Shown piece after piece: positions 1 to 9,419 of a DNA stretch of 64,000 bases. A program made the translations under genes and the position numbers. The notes under the pieces are model-generated. The model was not told the origin of the DNA. It was given only the letters and a program-made list of their open reading frames with translations, and searched no databases. Position 1 is the stretch's first letter, and the number at the start of each line of letters is the position of its first letter. The DNA comes from Pseudomonas sp. PB120 (lineage in GTDB: Bacteria > Pseudomonadota > Gammaproteobacteria > Pseudomonadales > Pseudomonadaceae): the NCBI RefSeq assembly GCF_009761815.1, contig NZ_RWIN01000047.1, forward strand, positions 1-64,000, read 5' to 3'.

Positions 1-29
1 AGTCAATATTTTCGCTGACTGAATCTGAC

Positions 30-55
30 GCTATCGCGAGCAGGCTCACTCCCAC
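30..55. repeat. REP palindrome, single copy
   Basis: A lone REP-type imperfect palindrome (GCTATCGCGAGCAGG followed by CTCACTCCCAC) of the family that recurs as pairs through the window. It lies upstream of aguB. Confidence 0.8.
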
Positions 56-252
56 AGGATTGGGGTTTAATTCGATTGTTATCGGTTTAAGCAGGGTTAT
101 TTTCGGCGAAGTGGAGATTAATCGCTTTTAAACCCGATTTTTATCGGCTATAAAGTCGCCATTGCCGCGACGCATTTCATCACGTCTGGCGCTTCTCTTT
201 CTGTCATCGGTCGATGCCACACTCGACCCACAGCATTGCCCGGAGATGATTC

Positions 253-1131
<879 letters not shown>

Positions 1132-1134
1132 CCC

Positions 1135-2241
1135 ATGACCACTTTAAACAGCACCCCGCGCGCCGACGGCTTCTACATGCCCGCCGAGTGGGCGCCACAA
1201 ACCCAGACCTGGATGATCTGGCCCGAGCGCCCGGACAACTGGCGCCTGGGTGGCAAACCTGCGCAAGCCGCGCACGTCGCAGTGGCCAAAGCCATCGCCC
1301 GTTTCGAACCGGTGACCGTGGCGGTGTCCGCCGGCCAGTACGAAAACGCTCGCGCTCGTCTCGATGTACCGAATATTCGCGTCGTGGAAATGTCCAGCGA
1401 TGACGCCTGGGTTCGCGACACCGGCCCGACGTTCGTCATCAATAACAGTGGCGAAGTCCGTGGCGTGAACTGGGATTTCAACTCGTGGGGCGGCTTTGAC
1501 GGCGGCCTGTATTCGCCGTGGAATCGTGATTCGCAGGTCGGCGGCAAGATCCTCGAGATCGAGCGCAGCCAGCGCTATCGCACCGCAGGCTTCGTGCTCG
1601 AAGGCGGTTCGATCCACGTGGATGGCGAAGGCACGCTGATCACCACTGAAGAATGCCTGCTCAACCGCAATCGCAACCCGCACCTTGATCGAGCAGAAAT
1701 CGAAGCAGTGCTCAGCGCAAATCTGGCTGTGGATAAAATCATCTGGCTGCCGGACGGGCTGTTCAACGACGAAACCGACGGCCATGTGGATAACTTCTGC
1801 TGCTACGTGCGCCCGGGCGAGGTATTGCTGGCCTGGACTGATGATCCGCAGGATCCAAACTACCCGCGTTGCCAGGCCGCCATGAAAGTGCTGGAAAGCA
1901 GCACGGACGCCAAAGGTCGCCCGTTCACGGTGCACAAGATGCCGATTCCGGGGCCGCTGTACGCGACTGAAGAAGAGTGCGCGGGTGTTGATCCGGTAGA
2001 CGGGACCCAGGAAAGAAATCCGACCGTTCGTCTGGCCGGTTCCTACGTGAATTTCCTGATCGTTAATGGCGGCATTATCGCGCCGAGCTTCGACGATCCG
2101 CTGGACGCGCCTGCCAAAGAGATTTTGCAGGCTTTGTTCCCGCTGCATGAAGTGGTGATGGTGCCAGGACGAGAACTGTTACTGGGAGGCGGTAACATCC
2201 ACTGCCTTACCCAACAACAACCCGCCCCGCACAAGCAGTGA
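1135..2241 (+). CDS. aguA: Agmatine deiminase AguA
   Basis: Peptidylarginine deiminase-family enzyme that turns agmatine into N-carbamoylputrescine and ammonia, the substrate of AguB. The 368-aa length matches the family. The nucleophile is C357 in the [11 protein letters not shown] motif close to the C-terminus, and the substrate-binding motifs [10 protein letters not shown] and [12 protein letters not shown] are intact. It is translationally close to aguB (3-nt gap). A strong intrinsic terminator at 2312-2346 ends the operon. Agmatine comes from arginine decarboxylation, so the pair feeds putrescine and nitrogen supply. Confidence 0.95.
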   Translation: MTTLNSTPRADGFYMPAEWAPQTQTWMIWPERPDNWRLGGKPAQAAHVAVAKAIARFEPVTVAVSAGQYENARARLDVPNIRVVEMSSDDAWVRDTGPTFVINNSGEVRGVNWDFNSWGGFDGGLYSPWNRDSQVGGKILEIERSQRYRTAGFVLEGGSIHVDGEGTLITTEECLLNRNRNPHLDRAEIEAVLSANLAVDKIIWLPDGLFNDETDGHVDNFCCYVRPGEVLLAWTDDPQDPNYPRCQAAMKVLESSTDAKGRPFTVHKMPIPGPLYATEEECAGVDPVDGTQERNPTVRLAGSYVNFLIVNGGIIAPSFDDPLDAPAKEILQALFPLHEVVMVPGRELLLGGGNIHCLTQQQPAPHKQ

Positions 2242-2311
2242 GTGAGGTCGTAACAGCTTGAGTTGAGAAGAGAATCGCTTTAGCAGTCCTTTACCCCCGG
2301 CGTCAGACAGC

Positions 2312-2346
2312 AAGCCCGCAGCCCTACAGGACTGCGGGCTTCTTTG
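2312..2346 (+). terminator. Intrinsic terminator after aguBA
   Basis: Stem AAGCCCGCAG / CTGCGGGCTT with a CCCTACAG-type loop, followed by a T-rich run, 70 nt after the aguA stop. Confidence 0.9.
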
Positions 2347-2486
2347 TATCCACTTGTCGACACTTGAGAAATATTGGCACAGCTCTTGTATCTGTCATCG
2401 AGTGAAACAGGGAGGGGGAGGACTTCGATGTTCTGTCATAAACCTTGGATAAGTTAGCCGCTCACACACCAGGAGAGAGCGCGGAA

Positions 2487-2699
2487 ATGAACGCCGAAGT
2501 GAATGTAGTGAGCGAGCGGGCGTTGCATCCCCTGGCAGTAAACAGCGAATCGCTCCAGATCCTGGCGCACTGGTTGAAGTCCAAAGGAACGCGTCAGACC
2601 ACAGAATGTGATCCGCGCCGGACGATGATCGAGCGTTATCCCGCTGGTTTGTTCAGCGAGGCGGAACTGGATGCGTTGTGGGATGTGATGGAAGGATAA
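2487..2699 (+). CDS. Small conserved-type hypothetical protein
   Basis: A 70-aa acidic protein with no signal peptide or membrane segment and no domain I recognise. A longer in-frame start exists 14 codons upstream, but the ATG at 2487 has a good AGGAGAGAG ribosome site 8-10 nt before it, so I choose that one. The C-terminus (FSEAELDALWDVMEG) looks like a short amphipathic helix, and a CDPRRTMIERYP segment sits in the middle. It is flanked by its own terminator, which supports a real monocistronic gene. Function unknown. Confidence 0.65.
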   Translation: MNAEVNVVSERALHPLAVNSESLQILAHWLKSKGTRQTTECDPRRTMIERYPAGLFSEAELDALWDVMEG

Positions 2700-2721
2700 G
2701 AAGAATAAACAACGGATTGAT

Positions 2722-2753
2722 AAAAGCGCTGCCGGGATGGCGGCGCTTTTTTT
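2722..2753 (+). terminator. Intrinsic terminator
   Basis: Stem AAGCGCTGCC / GGCGGCGCTT (one G-T pair) with a short loop and seven T residues, just after the small gene at 2487. Confidence 0.9.
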
Positions 2754-2857
2754 ATGGGCGGGTTTTATCGGTCGTACACAAAGCGTGCGGTCACCGCAGG
2801 CTCCGCACCCTCAAGCCTCTTAGACGATTTTTGCCTATCTACCGACGATTCATGAAA

Positions 2858-2894
2858 TTGACACATGGATAAGGGCGCGACTAGGATTCGCGCC
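2858..2894 (+). promoter_or_regulatory. Sigma-70-like promoter with palindrome over the -10
   Basis: A perfect TTGACA at 2858-2863 is followed after 18 nt by TAGGAT at 2882-2887. The -10 lies inside a perfect 7-bp inverted repeat (GGCGCGA at 2874-2880, TCGCGCC at 2888-2894), which looks like an operator. Transcription would start near 2894 and run into the terminator at 2934-2969 before the porin gene. Confidence 0.55.
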
Positions 2895-2969
2895 AACGCC
2901 TGTGGCTAACCGCCATGACTCAAAATAATAAGAAGGCCCGCCGCGATTTTTCGTGGGCGGGCCTTTTTG
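2894..2969 (+). ncRNA. Candidate short leader RNA or small RNA
   Basis: The predicted transcript from the promoter at 2858-2887 would be about 75 nt and end at the hairpin at 2934-2969. A 21-codon reading frame starts at ATG 2914 but runs through the hairpin and has a weak ribosome site. It could be an attenuator leader of the porin gene or an independent small RNA. This is inferred from promoter plus terminator only. Confidence 0.35.
2934..2969 (+). terminator. Intrinsic terminator upstream of the porin gene
   Basis: Stem AAGGCCCGCC / GGCGGGCCTT with a GCGATTTTTCGTG-type loop and TTTTTGT tail. It sits 85 nt before the porin start with no clear gene in front of it. Confidence 0.85.
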
Positions 2970-3053
2970 TTTCGGGGTGAAAAAAGAGCGCGACAGCGCC
3001 GATTCAGCCGTTCGGCACAGCGCGTATCAACCCGTAATAAGGAAAAGAACAAA

Positions 3054-4337
3054 ATGTTGAATAAGCGAATCAGCCTGATCGCTCTGGGGATGTTGAGTGC
3101 TACGTCGGTCATGGCTAACGACCAGGCCGAATCCAAGGGTTTTGTTGAAGACAGCAGCCTCAAAGTGCTGCTGCGCAATGCCTACATCAATCGCGACAAA
3201 AAAGACGGCAATGAAGATCAGCGCGAATGGGGTCAGGCTGCCATCGGCACCTACTCGTCGGGCTTCACCCAAGGCACCGTGGGTGTGGGCGTTGATGCCT
3301 TCGGCCTGTATGCCTTGCGTCTGGACCGTGGCAGCCACAGCGGTGGCCAAGGCATCGACTTCTTCAAGGAAGGCGACAGCGGCAACCCGGCGGGCGACCT
3401 GGCCAAGGCCGGCGGCGCGGTAAAATTCCGCCTGTCCAACACCGTCCTGACCTACGGCGACCAGATGCCGGCGCTGCCGGTGCTGAGCTACGACAACTCC
3501 CGCCTGCTGCCGGAAAGCTATACCGGCACCCTGATCACTTCCAAAGAGATCAAAGGCCTGGAACTGAACGCCGGTCGCTTCACCGCCGAATCGCGCAAAA
3601 GCGCGGAAGGTCGTGACAGCGGTGGTCTGAAATCGATCAACGTATTGGGTGGTAGCTACCAGTTCACCGAACAGTTCAAGGCGGCGGTGTACGCGTCCGA
3701 CGTTGAAGACGTGCTGAAGAAGCAATACGTCAACGCCAACTACGTGTTCCCGATCGACAAGGATCAGTCCCTGACCCTCGACTTCAACGGTTACCGTACC
3801 AAGCTGGACGATGCTTACGTTCGCGAAAGCAAAGCCACCGGCGACGACAACAAGATCTGGAGCCTGGCAGCAACCTTCGTCACCGGCCCGCACTCGTTCA
3901 CCCTTGCGCACCAGCGCAGCACCGGTGACAGCAACCTGGGCTACGCCTATGGCGGTTATCAGAAAGATCAAGGTCGCATCGGTGATGGCGGCAACACCAT
4001 CTACCTGGCGAACTCCTACTGGTCCGACTTCAACGCTGAAGACGAACGCAGCTGGCAGTTGGGCTACGGTCTGGACTTCAGCGCCTTCGGCGTTCCGGGT
4101 CTGAGCTACAACGTGGCTTACGTGCGCGGTGACAACATCACCACGTCCACCAGCGAAGGCGGTACCGAGCGCGAAATCTTCAACCAGTTCAAGTACGTCG
4201 TCCAAAGCGGCCCGGCCAAAGACCTGAGCGTGAAACTGCGCAGCTCGATCCTGCGTGTTTCGCAGAAGTCGAGCGAGTACAACGCCAGCGGTAACGAGCT
4301 GCGTGTATTCGTGGATTACCCGATCAACATTTTCTGA
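3054..4337 (+). CDS. OprD-family outer-membrane porin
   Basis: A 427-aa outer-membrane protein of the OprD family, substrate-selective channels for amino acids, peptides or organic acids. The ATG at 3054 follows ATAAGGAAAAG and gives a clean signal peptide (hydrophobic LIALGMLSATSVMA, likely cut after residue 21). The mature part starts with FVEDSSLKVLLRNAYINRD, typical of the family, contains alternating beta-strand patterns throughout, and ends in an aromatic residue after DYPINIF, as barrel proteins do. The frame is open 29 codons further upstream, but that part would place the signal peptide internally. The substrate cannot be read from sequence. A terminator follows directly. Confidence 0.9.
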   Translation: MLNKRISLIALGMLSATSVMANDQAESKGFVEDSSLKVLLRNAYINRDKKDGNEDQREWGQAAIGTYSSGFTQGTVGVGVDAFGLYALRLDRGSHSGGQGIDFFKEGDSGNPAGDLAKAGGAVKFRLSNTVLTYGDQMPALPVLSYDNSRLLPESYTGTLITSKEIKGLELNAGRFTAESRKSAEGRDSGGLKSINVLGGSYQFTEQFKAAVYASDVEDVLKKQYVNANYVFPIDKDQSLTLDFNGYRTKLDDAYVRESKATGDDNKIWSLAATFVTGPHSFTLAHQRSTGDSNLGYAYGGYQKDQGRIGDGGNTIYLANSYWSDFNAEDERSWQLGYGLDFSAFGVPGLSYNVAYVRGDNITTSTSEGGTEREIFNQFKYVVQSGPAKDLSVKLRSSILRVSQKSSEYNASGNELRVFVDYPINIF

Positions 4338-4381
4338 TGATGGGTTGCGGTATCGAGGCCTGATTCAAGGCTGAAAAAGAA

Positions 4382-4408
4382 AAGCCCCGACTGGTTCGGG
4401 GCTTTTTT
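4382..4408 (+). terminator. Intrinsic terminator after the porin gene
   Basis: Stem AAGCCCCGA / TTCGGGGCTT followed by TTTTTGT, 45 nt after the porin stop. Confidence 0.9.
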
Positions 4409-4435
4409 GTGGGCGCCGATCGAGTGCGACCCTCT

Positions 4436-4533
4436 GTAGGAGCGAGCTTGCTCGCGATGGACCAGAGAGCGCCGCGGTTAGCCAGAATATATGCGTTATC
4501 GTTCACGACCATCGCGAGCGAGCTCGCTCCTAC
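4436..4533. repeat. REP pair (REPIN-like)
   Basis: Two REP palindromes in inverted orientation: GTAGGAGCGAGCTTGCTCGCGATGG at the left and CCATCGCGAGCGAGCTCGCTCCTAC at the right, about 50 nt apart. It lies between the porin terminator and the kdgT promoter region. Confidence 0.85.
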
Positions 4534-4576
4534 AAGGGCGGATCGAGTTGTGTGCCATCCCGAGACTCTTGGCCAC

Positions 4577-4597
4577 AAATGATCGAAACGATCATTT
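4577..4597. promoter_or_regulatory. Perfect 21-bp palindrome upstream of kdgT (operator candidate)
   Basis: Arms AAATGATCG and CGATCATTT are separated by AAA; a further AATGATTGG half-site follows. It sits about 130 bp before the kdgT start, next to a TTGACA at 4617-4622. The DeoR-type regulator at 8080 is the obvious candidate ligand, by position only. Confidence 0.55.
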
Positions 4598-4726
4598 GAA
4601 TGATTGGTTTGCGCAATTGACAGCGATATCCTAAGATCGATTTGACCGAAATGAACATTGCCTGATCAGTTCAGTCAGTTTCGAGGTGAAGCACGTCTTG
4701 CCAAACAATTATAAAAGGAGACCCTC

Positions 4727-5740
4727 GTGGCCCAAATTCCTATCAAGCGCACCATAGAACGCGTACCGGGCGGCATGATGATCGTGCCCCTGCTGATCGG
4801 TTCGCTGGTGGCAACGTTCCTGCCCGATACACCCAAATTTTTCGGCTCCTTCACCAATGCGCTGTTCACCGGTGCCTTGCCCATCCTTGCGGTGTTCTAC
4901 GTCTGCATGGGCGCGAGCATCAACATCAAATCCACGCCTTACCTGCTCAAGAAGGGCGGCACGCTGCTCGCTACAAAAGTCGGGATCGCCGTTCTGATCG
5001 GCATTGTGCTCGGGCACTTCCTGGGTGAGCAGCCGATTTCTTCCGGTCTCTTCGCCGGCATTTCAACCCTGGCGGTGGTCGCCGCGATGAACGACACCAA
5101 CGGTGGCCTGTACATGGCGCTGATGGGGCAATACGGCCGCTCCGAAGATGTCGGCGCGTATTCGGTCATGTCGCTGGAGTCCGGCCCTTTCCTGACCATG
5201 GTCACCTTGGGCATCGCCGGTCTGTCGGCATTCCCTTGGCCAACGCTGGTGGGCAGCATCCTTCCGTTGGCGCTGGGTATGTTGCTGGGCAATCTCGACC
5301 GTGACATGCGCGATTTTCTGGCCAAAGCCGTTCCAGTGATGATCCCGTTTTTCGCCCTTGCACTGGGTGCCAGCCTGGATTTGCATAACGTCTGGCAAGC
5401 CGGTTTGCTGGGGCTCGGGATGGGCGTTGCCGTCGTCGTGCTGACGGGCATCCCGCTGTTCTTCGCTGATCGCCTGACCGGCGGCACGGGCGTCGCCGGG
5501 GTTGCTGCGGCGACCACTGCCGGGAACGCCGCAGCGGTCCCTGCGCTAATCGCAGCGGCCAATCCGGTGTATGCCGAAGCGGCCAAGAGCGCGACTATCC
5601 TGGTGGCTGCGTGTGTCGTGGTCACCGCGATCCTCGCGCCGTTGCTGACCGCCGCTGTCGCCAAGCGCGTGCAGCAGCGCAGCCCTGTCATCACACCGGA
5701 CGCCGGGGTCGCGCCGCAAAAGCAGGAGGCGTTGCGATGA
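4727..5740 (+). CDS. kdgT: KdgT-family 2-keto-3-deoxygluconate-type permease
   Basis: A 337-aa inner-membrane carrier of the KdgT family with about ten hydrophobic segments and the family stretch [16 protein letters not shown] and [11 protein letters not shown]. The start is a GTG at 4727 with AAAAGGAG seven nt before it. The gene overlaps the kinase start by 4 nt (ATGA), so transport and catabolism are co-translated. The named substrate of the family is 2-keto-3-deoxygluconate, but the neighbours (DUF1537 kinase, PdxA2) point to a four-carbon acid sugar such as D-threonate here. That change of substrate is an inference. Confidence 0.85.
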   Translation: MAQIPIKRTIERVPGGMMIVPLLIGSLVATFLPDTPKFFGSFTNALFTGALPILAVFYVCMGASINIKSTPYLLKKGGTLLATKVGIAVLIGIVLGHFLGEQPISSGLFAGISTLAVVAAMNDTNGGLYMALMGQYGRSEDVGAYSVMSLESGPFLTMVTLGIAGLSAFPWPTLVGSILPLALGMLLGNLDRDMRDFLAKAVPVMIPFFALALGASLDLHNVWQAGLLGLGMGVAVVVLTGIPLFFADRLTGGTGVAGVAAATTAGNAAAVPALIAAANPVYAEAAKSATILVAACVVVTAILAPLLTAAVAKRVQQRSPVITPDAGVAPQKQEALR

Positions 5741-7017
5741 GGATTCTGATCATCGCCGATGACCTGTCCGGTGCGGCCGATTGCGCCATCGGCTTTGCGA
5801 GCGCAGGGCTGCAGACGGTGGTCACGCTTGAACCCTTGAGTGACAAAGCGGACGCCCAAGTGATCGCCGCCGATACGGATACCCGGCGCCTCACACCGAC
5901 ACAGGCCGCCGAGCGCACCGTCGCTGCGTACAAGGCACTGCATCAACCTGGGCAGCGACTGTACAAAAAAATCGATTCGACCCTGCGTGGTAACTGGGCG
6001 GCGGAAGTCGCCGCCCTGCAACCGTTGGCGGGCCTGGCGATCGTGGCTCCGGCGTTTCCCGCCACCGGGCGCACGCTATGCGGTGGCCGGGTGTTGGTGG
6101 ACGGCCAGCCGCTGGAAACCGCCGATACCTGGAAGCTTGAAAACGCCGACCGCCCGGCGGATGTCGAGGCAATGCTCATCGCCGCCGGCTTAAGTACCGC
6201 CAAGCTCGATCTTGACGCCCTGCGCGGTGACCAAAAAGCACTCGCGCAGCACATCGTCGAAGTCGCTCGCAGCGGCACTCAGGCGTTGATCGTCGATGCG
6301 CAAACCGAGCATGACCTGCTGACTCTCGCCCGCTTGACGGTGTCGATGGATCAGCCGCTGTTCTGGATCGGTTCGGGTGGCCTCGCGCGGGAAATCGCCA
6401 GTCTTGCTGATGTCTCCGACGTAGGATTCACGGCCATCGAACACGATGCCGTCGAAAAAAACCAGGCGCCGATTCTGATACTCGTCGGCAGCCTTTCTGG
6501 CGTCTGCGAACGCCAGTGCGCATTGCTTAAAGAGCGGGGCGGAGTCAGCGAATTGGTGGTCCCGCCCGAGATCCTTCGCCAAGGCACGACGCATGTCGAT
6601 TGGGCGCTCTGGCAATCGCGCATCGGCGAGCAACTGGATGGCTGGAGCGACCTGCTGCTGCGCATCGGCCGCGATGAAGCGTTCGATCCCCAAGAGGGCG
6701 CACAACTCTCGACCCTGCTGGCCGCGCTAGTAAAACCCCATTTCACCAAGGTTGGCGGCTTGATCGCCACGGGCGGCGAGACCGCGCGCGCGATATTGAC
6801 CACCGTTGGCATCGATAGCCTGCAACTGCTGACCGAAATCGAAGCCGGCGTCGCCTTCGCCCGCCCGACCATTTCCCGGCAGGGGCATCGCCCCGGCATC
6901 GTGACCAAAGCCGGCGCGTTCGGCACCGATCACGCCTTGTATGCGGCATGGCAACACTTGAGCGACAGCGCCGATCGCTCCCCGCCCCAACGCACACGAA
7001 TCCAAGGACTCGAATGA
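5737..7017 (+). CDS. dtnK: Four-carbon acid sugar kinase (DUF1537 family), likely D-threonate kinase
   Basis: A 426-aa DUF1537-family kinase. The ATG at 5737 is inside the ATGA overlap with kdgT, so longer upstream starts are discarded. The N-terminal domain starts [16 protein letters not shown] with the conserved Asp pair for substrate; the C-terminal nucleotide-binding domain carries GSGGLAREI and [11 protein letters not shown]. Family members phosphorylate D-threonate, D-erythronate or related acids at O4. Followed by PdxA2, the D-threonate assignment is most likely: phosphorylation, then oxidation with decarboxylation to dihydroxyacetone phosphate. The exact stereoisomer cannot be decided from sequence. 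Confidence 0.8.
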   Translation: MRILIIADDLSGAADCAIGFASAGLQTVVTLEPLSDKADAQVIAADTDTRRLTPTQAAERTVAAYKALHQPGQRLYKKIDSTLRGNWAAEVAALQPLAGLAIVAPAFPATGRTLCGGRVLVDGQPLETADTWKLENADRPADVEAMLIAAGLSTAKLDLDALRGDQKALAQHIVEVARSGTQALIVDAQTEHDLLTLARLTVSMDQPLFWIGSGGLAREIASLADVSDVGFTAIEHDAVEKNQAPILILVGSLSGVCERQCALLKERGGVSELVVPPEILRQGTTHVDWALWQSRIGEQLDGWSDLLLRIGRDEAFDPQEGAQLSTLLAALVKPHFTKVGGLIATGGETARAILTTVGIDSLQLLTEIEAGVAFARPTISRQGHRPGIVTKAGAFGTDHALYAAWQHLSDSADRSPPQRTRIQGLE

Positions 7018-8024
7018 ACACTATGAACAACTACCTTCCCGTCATCGGCATCACCATGGGTGACGCCACGGGCGTTGGCCCGGAAATCATCGTCAAGAGC
7101 CTGACTCACGACGTCGTCTACCAACAATGTCGCCCGCTGGTGATCGGCGATGCGCGCCGTCTGGAGCAGGCCAATGTCATCGTCGGCGGCAGCGCCAAAG
7201 TGCGCCGCATCAAGAACGCCGCCGAGGCGCAATACGAGGCCGGCGTCATCGACTGCATCGACCTCGACCTGATCCCCGACGACCTGCCGTTCGGCGAGCT
7301 GTCGCCCATTGCCGGCGACGCTGCTTATCAATACATCGCCCGTGCCGTGCAACTCGCCGAGGCCGGCCAGATTGATGCGATCTGCACCGCGCCGCTGAAC
7401 AAGGAAGCGTTGCACGCCGGTGGCCATAAATACCCCGGCCACACCGAAATGCTCGCGCACCTGACCAACGTCGACGAAGTGTCCATGATGCTGGTGGCGC
7501 CGCAGCTGCGGGTGATTCACGTCACGACTCACATCGGCATCATCGACGCGATCCGCAAGATCGAGCCGGGCTTGGTCCAGCGCACCATCGAACGCGGCAA
7601 CGCGACACTGATCAAGGCCGGCATCGCCCGCCCTCGGATCGGCGTGTGCGGGATCAACCCGCATGCCGGTGAAAACGGCTTGTTCGGCTATGGCGAAGAG
7701 GAAGAAAAAATCATTCCTGCGGTGAAGTTGTTGCAGGAACGTGGCCTCGACGTAACCGGCCCATTGCCGGCCGACACGCTGTTCTTCCGCGCCGGACGCG
7801 GCGACTTCGATCTGGTGGTCGCGATGTATCACGACCAGGGCCACGGCCCGGTCAAAGTGCTCGGCCTGGAAGCTGGCGTGAACGTCACCGTGGGGCTGGA
7901 CGTGATCCGCACGTCGGTCGACCATGGCACCGCTTTCGATATCGCCGGCAAAGGCATCGCCGATGAACGCAGCCTGCTCGAAGCGCTGCGCCAGGGCGCG
8001 GAGCTTGCCACTCGACGGGGATGA
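7014..8024 (+). CDS. pdxA2: PdxA2-type 4-phosphate dehydrogenase (4-hydroxythreonine-4-phosphate dehydrogenase family)
   Basis: A 336-aa member of the PdxA family. The ATG at 7014 overlaps the kinase stop by 4 nt. Metal-binding histidines are visible in HTEMLAHL, INPHAGENGLFG and MYHDQGHGPVK, and the start ITMGDATGVGPEII is the family signature. The location next to a DUF1537 kinase argues for the catabolic paralogue that oxidises D-threonate/D-erythronate 4-phosphate with loss of CO2, not for pyridoxal phosphate synthesis (where pdxA usually sits with ksgA). Certain of family, fairly sure of pathway. Confidence 0.85.
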   Translation: MNTMNNYLPVIGITMGDATGVGPEIIVKSLTHDVVYQQCRPLVIGDARRLEQANVIVGGSAKVRRIKNAAEAQYEAGVIDCIDLDLIPDDLPFGELSPIAGDAAYQYIARAVQLAEAGQIDAICTAPLNKEALHAGGHKYPGHTEMLAHLTNVDEVSMMLVAPQLRVIHVTTHIGIIDAIRKIEPGLVQRTIERGNATLIKAGIARPRIGVCGINPHAGENGLFGYGEEEEKIIPAVKLLQERGLDVTGPLPADTLFFRAGRGDFDLVVAMYHDQGHGPVKVLGLEAGVNVTVGLDVIRTSVDHGTAFDIAGKGIADERSLLEALRQGAELATRRG

Positions 8025-8079
8025 GGCGCACCGGCGCGGTCGTGTAAGATCGACCACCGTCCCCACAACGAGACCCGCC

Positions 8080-8853
8080 ATGAAAGCCTCCGAACGCCAC
8101 CGCGCCATCCTCGACCTCGTACGCATTGGCGATGCCAACGTCGAGCAATTGAGCGCGGCGCTCGGGGTGTCCGAAGCGACGGTGCGCCGTGACCTGACCA
8201 TGCTCGCCAAGCAGCGGCATTTGGTGCGCACCTATGGCGGCGCCACTGCCGTGGTGGGCGTGCATGAGCCGGAAGCGTCACTCGAAGAGCGCAAGACGTC
8301 CCAATGGGAACAGAAAGACGCCATCGCCCAAGCGGCGGCGGCTCACGTTCAGGACGGCGATACCGTGCTGCTCGACGGCGGCACTACCTGCGCCGCGCTG
8401 GCCCATCACCTGTGCTCGCGACAGGATGTGCACGTGGTTACCAATAACCTGTTGGCCGTCATGACCCTGGCCAACGCGCCGGGTATTCGCCTGACCTTGA
8501 TCGGCGGCGATTTGCGCGGTTCGAGCATGAGCACGTTGGGGCCGTTGGCGGAGCTGACGTTGAGCCGGTTGAGTGTCGATAAAGCGTTTCTCGGCGCCGA
8601 CGGTGTGGTCGCCGAATTCGGTTTGTGCGAGGCCAGTGCGCAGCAGGCGTATCTCAAGGAATGCATCATCAAGCGGGCGGCACAGATTGTTGTCCTCGCT
8701 GACACCGACAAACTTGGCCGTGCCCGGCAGCAGCACTGGACGCCGATTGAGCGAGAGTGGCGGTTGATTACCGGGGCCACTGCTGATGAAGCGGCGCTTG
8801 CACCGTTTTATGCGCTGAAGCAAATCACCGTAGAAACGGTGGAAATGGAGTAA
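8080..8853 (+). CDS. DeoR-family transcriptional regulator
   Basis: A 257-aa DeoR-type repressor. The N-terminal winged helix-turn-helix is canonical (LGVSEATVRRDLTMLAKQRHLVRTYGGA, residues about 25-55) and the C-terminal DeoRC sugar-phosphate sensor domain carries DGGTTCAALAHHL and GADGV. The start at 8080 is 55 nt after pdxA2 in the same direction, so it probably belongs to the same operon or has its own weak promoter. It is likely to sense a phosphorylated intermediate of the pathway and act on the palindrome at 4577-4597. Confidence 0.88.
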   Translation: MKASERHRAILDLVRIGDANVEQLSAALGVSEATVRRDLTMLAKQRHLVRTYGGATAVVGVHEPEASLEERKTSQWEQKDAIAQAAAAHVQDGDTVLLDGGTTCAALAHHLCSRQDVHVVTNNLLAVMTLANAPGIRLTLIGGDLRGSSMSTLGPLAELTLSRLSVDKAFLGADGVVAEFGLCEASAQQAYLKECIIKRAAQIVVLADTDKLGRARQQHWTPIEREWRLITGATADEAALAPFYALKQITVETVEME

Positions 8854-8864
8854 CCGCGAACCCC

Positions 8865-8891
8865 TGTGGCGAGCGAGCTTGCTCGCGCTGG
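8865..8891. repeat. REP palindrome, single copy
   Basis: GTGGCGAGCGAGCTTGCTCGC, a single REP unit directly after the deoR-type gene. Confidence 0.7.
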
Positions 8892-8983
8892 GCTGCGTAG
8901 CGGCCCCAAAAATCTAACAACCAAGCCAGTGCCTGCGGGTGACACACATTCAATTACCCGTCTCCCCCTCGCGGTAGGTCTCA

Positions 8984-9051
8984 TGTCGCCAACATGTCGT
9001 CCGCAGCGACACGTCCTCAAGACGTGTCGCAAAAAGTGAAAAATTGCGACA
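8984..9051. promoter_or_regulatory. Array of five TGTCGC/TGTCGT boxes with a 25-bp palindrome
   Basis: Hexamers TGTCGC or TGTCGT lie at 8984 (+), 8995 (+), 9006 (-), 9025 (+) and 9046 (-). Their start-to-start spacings are 11, 11, 19 and 21 nt, close to one or two helical turns. The third and fourth form a perfect 10-bp inverted repeat at 9006-9030 with a 5-nt centre. No T tract follows on either strand, so it is not a terminator. A TATAAA lies at 9075-9080 without a good -35, as at activator-dependent promoters. The likely target is the operon beginning at 9198. Confidence 0.6.
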
Positions 9052-9197
9052 CGTAGTAGACGTGACTTCTGCAGTATAAATTACACCACGTAACTAATGA
9101 TGTTCCCGCCCCCACCTTTATCCCCTCCAGCTAACTCCCTACATTGAGCTCCAACGCCTACCCATCATCCCGATGAGCAGGTCACTGGAGATTCCTC

Positions 9198-9419
9198 ATG
9201 CCTTTCGTCAGCGTCCGCATCACCCGCGATGGTGTTACCTCCGAGCAGAAAGCTCAGGTGATCGCCGAAATCACTGAAACCCTGCAACGCGTCCTCAAAA
9301 AGGACCCGCACCTGACCCACATCGTGATCGAAGAAGTCGACACCGATAACTGGGGTTACGCCGGTATCACCACCACCCAGTACCGCAAGCAGCTGGCTGA
9401 AGAGGAGGGCAAGTCGTGA
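9198..9419 (+). CDS. 4-oxalocrotonate tautomerase family protein
   Basis: A 73-aa protein of the 4-oxalocrotonate tautomerase family. The catalytic proline follows the initiator Met (MPFVSVRIT) and would become the N-terminus after Met removal. The rest (EQKAQVIAEITETLQRVL, then HIVIEEVDTDNWGYAG) fits the beta-alpha-beta fold. ATG at 9198 follows ACTGGAGATTCCTC. It overlaps the next gene by 4 nt. Family members isomerise enol/keto acids, but the physiological substrate is unknown; the partners here are a FrnE-like protein and an SDR. Confidence 0.85.
   Translation: MPFVSVRITRDGVTSEQKAQVIAEITETLQRVLKKDPHLTHIVIEEVDTDNWGYAGITTTQYRKQLAEEEGKS

Noticed and set aside
2914..2979. 21-codon reading frame across the porin leader hairpin
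   Set aside because: It runs through the terminator stem and has a poor ribosome site, so it is more likely chance, although a leader peptide cannot be excluded.
9006..9030. The 25-bp palindrome as an intrinsic terminator
   Set aside because: No T tract on either strand after the stem and its copies of TGTCGC fit a binding array better.
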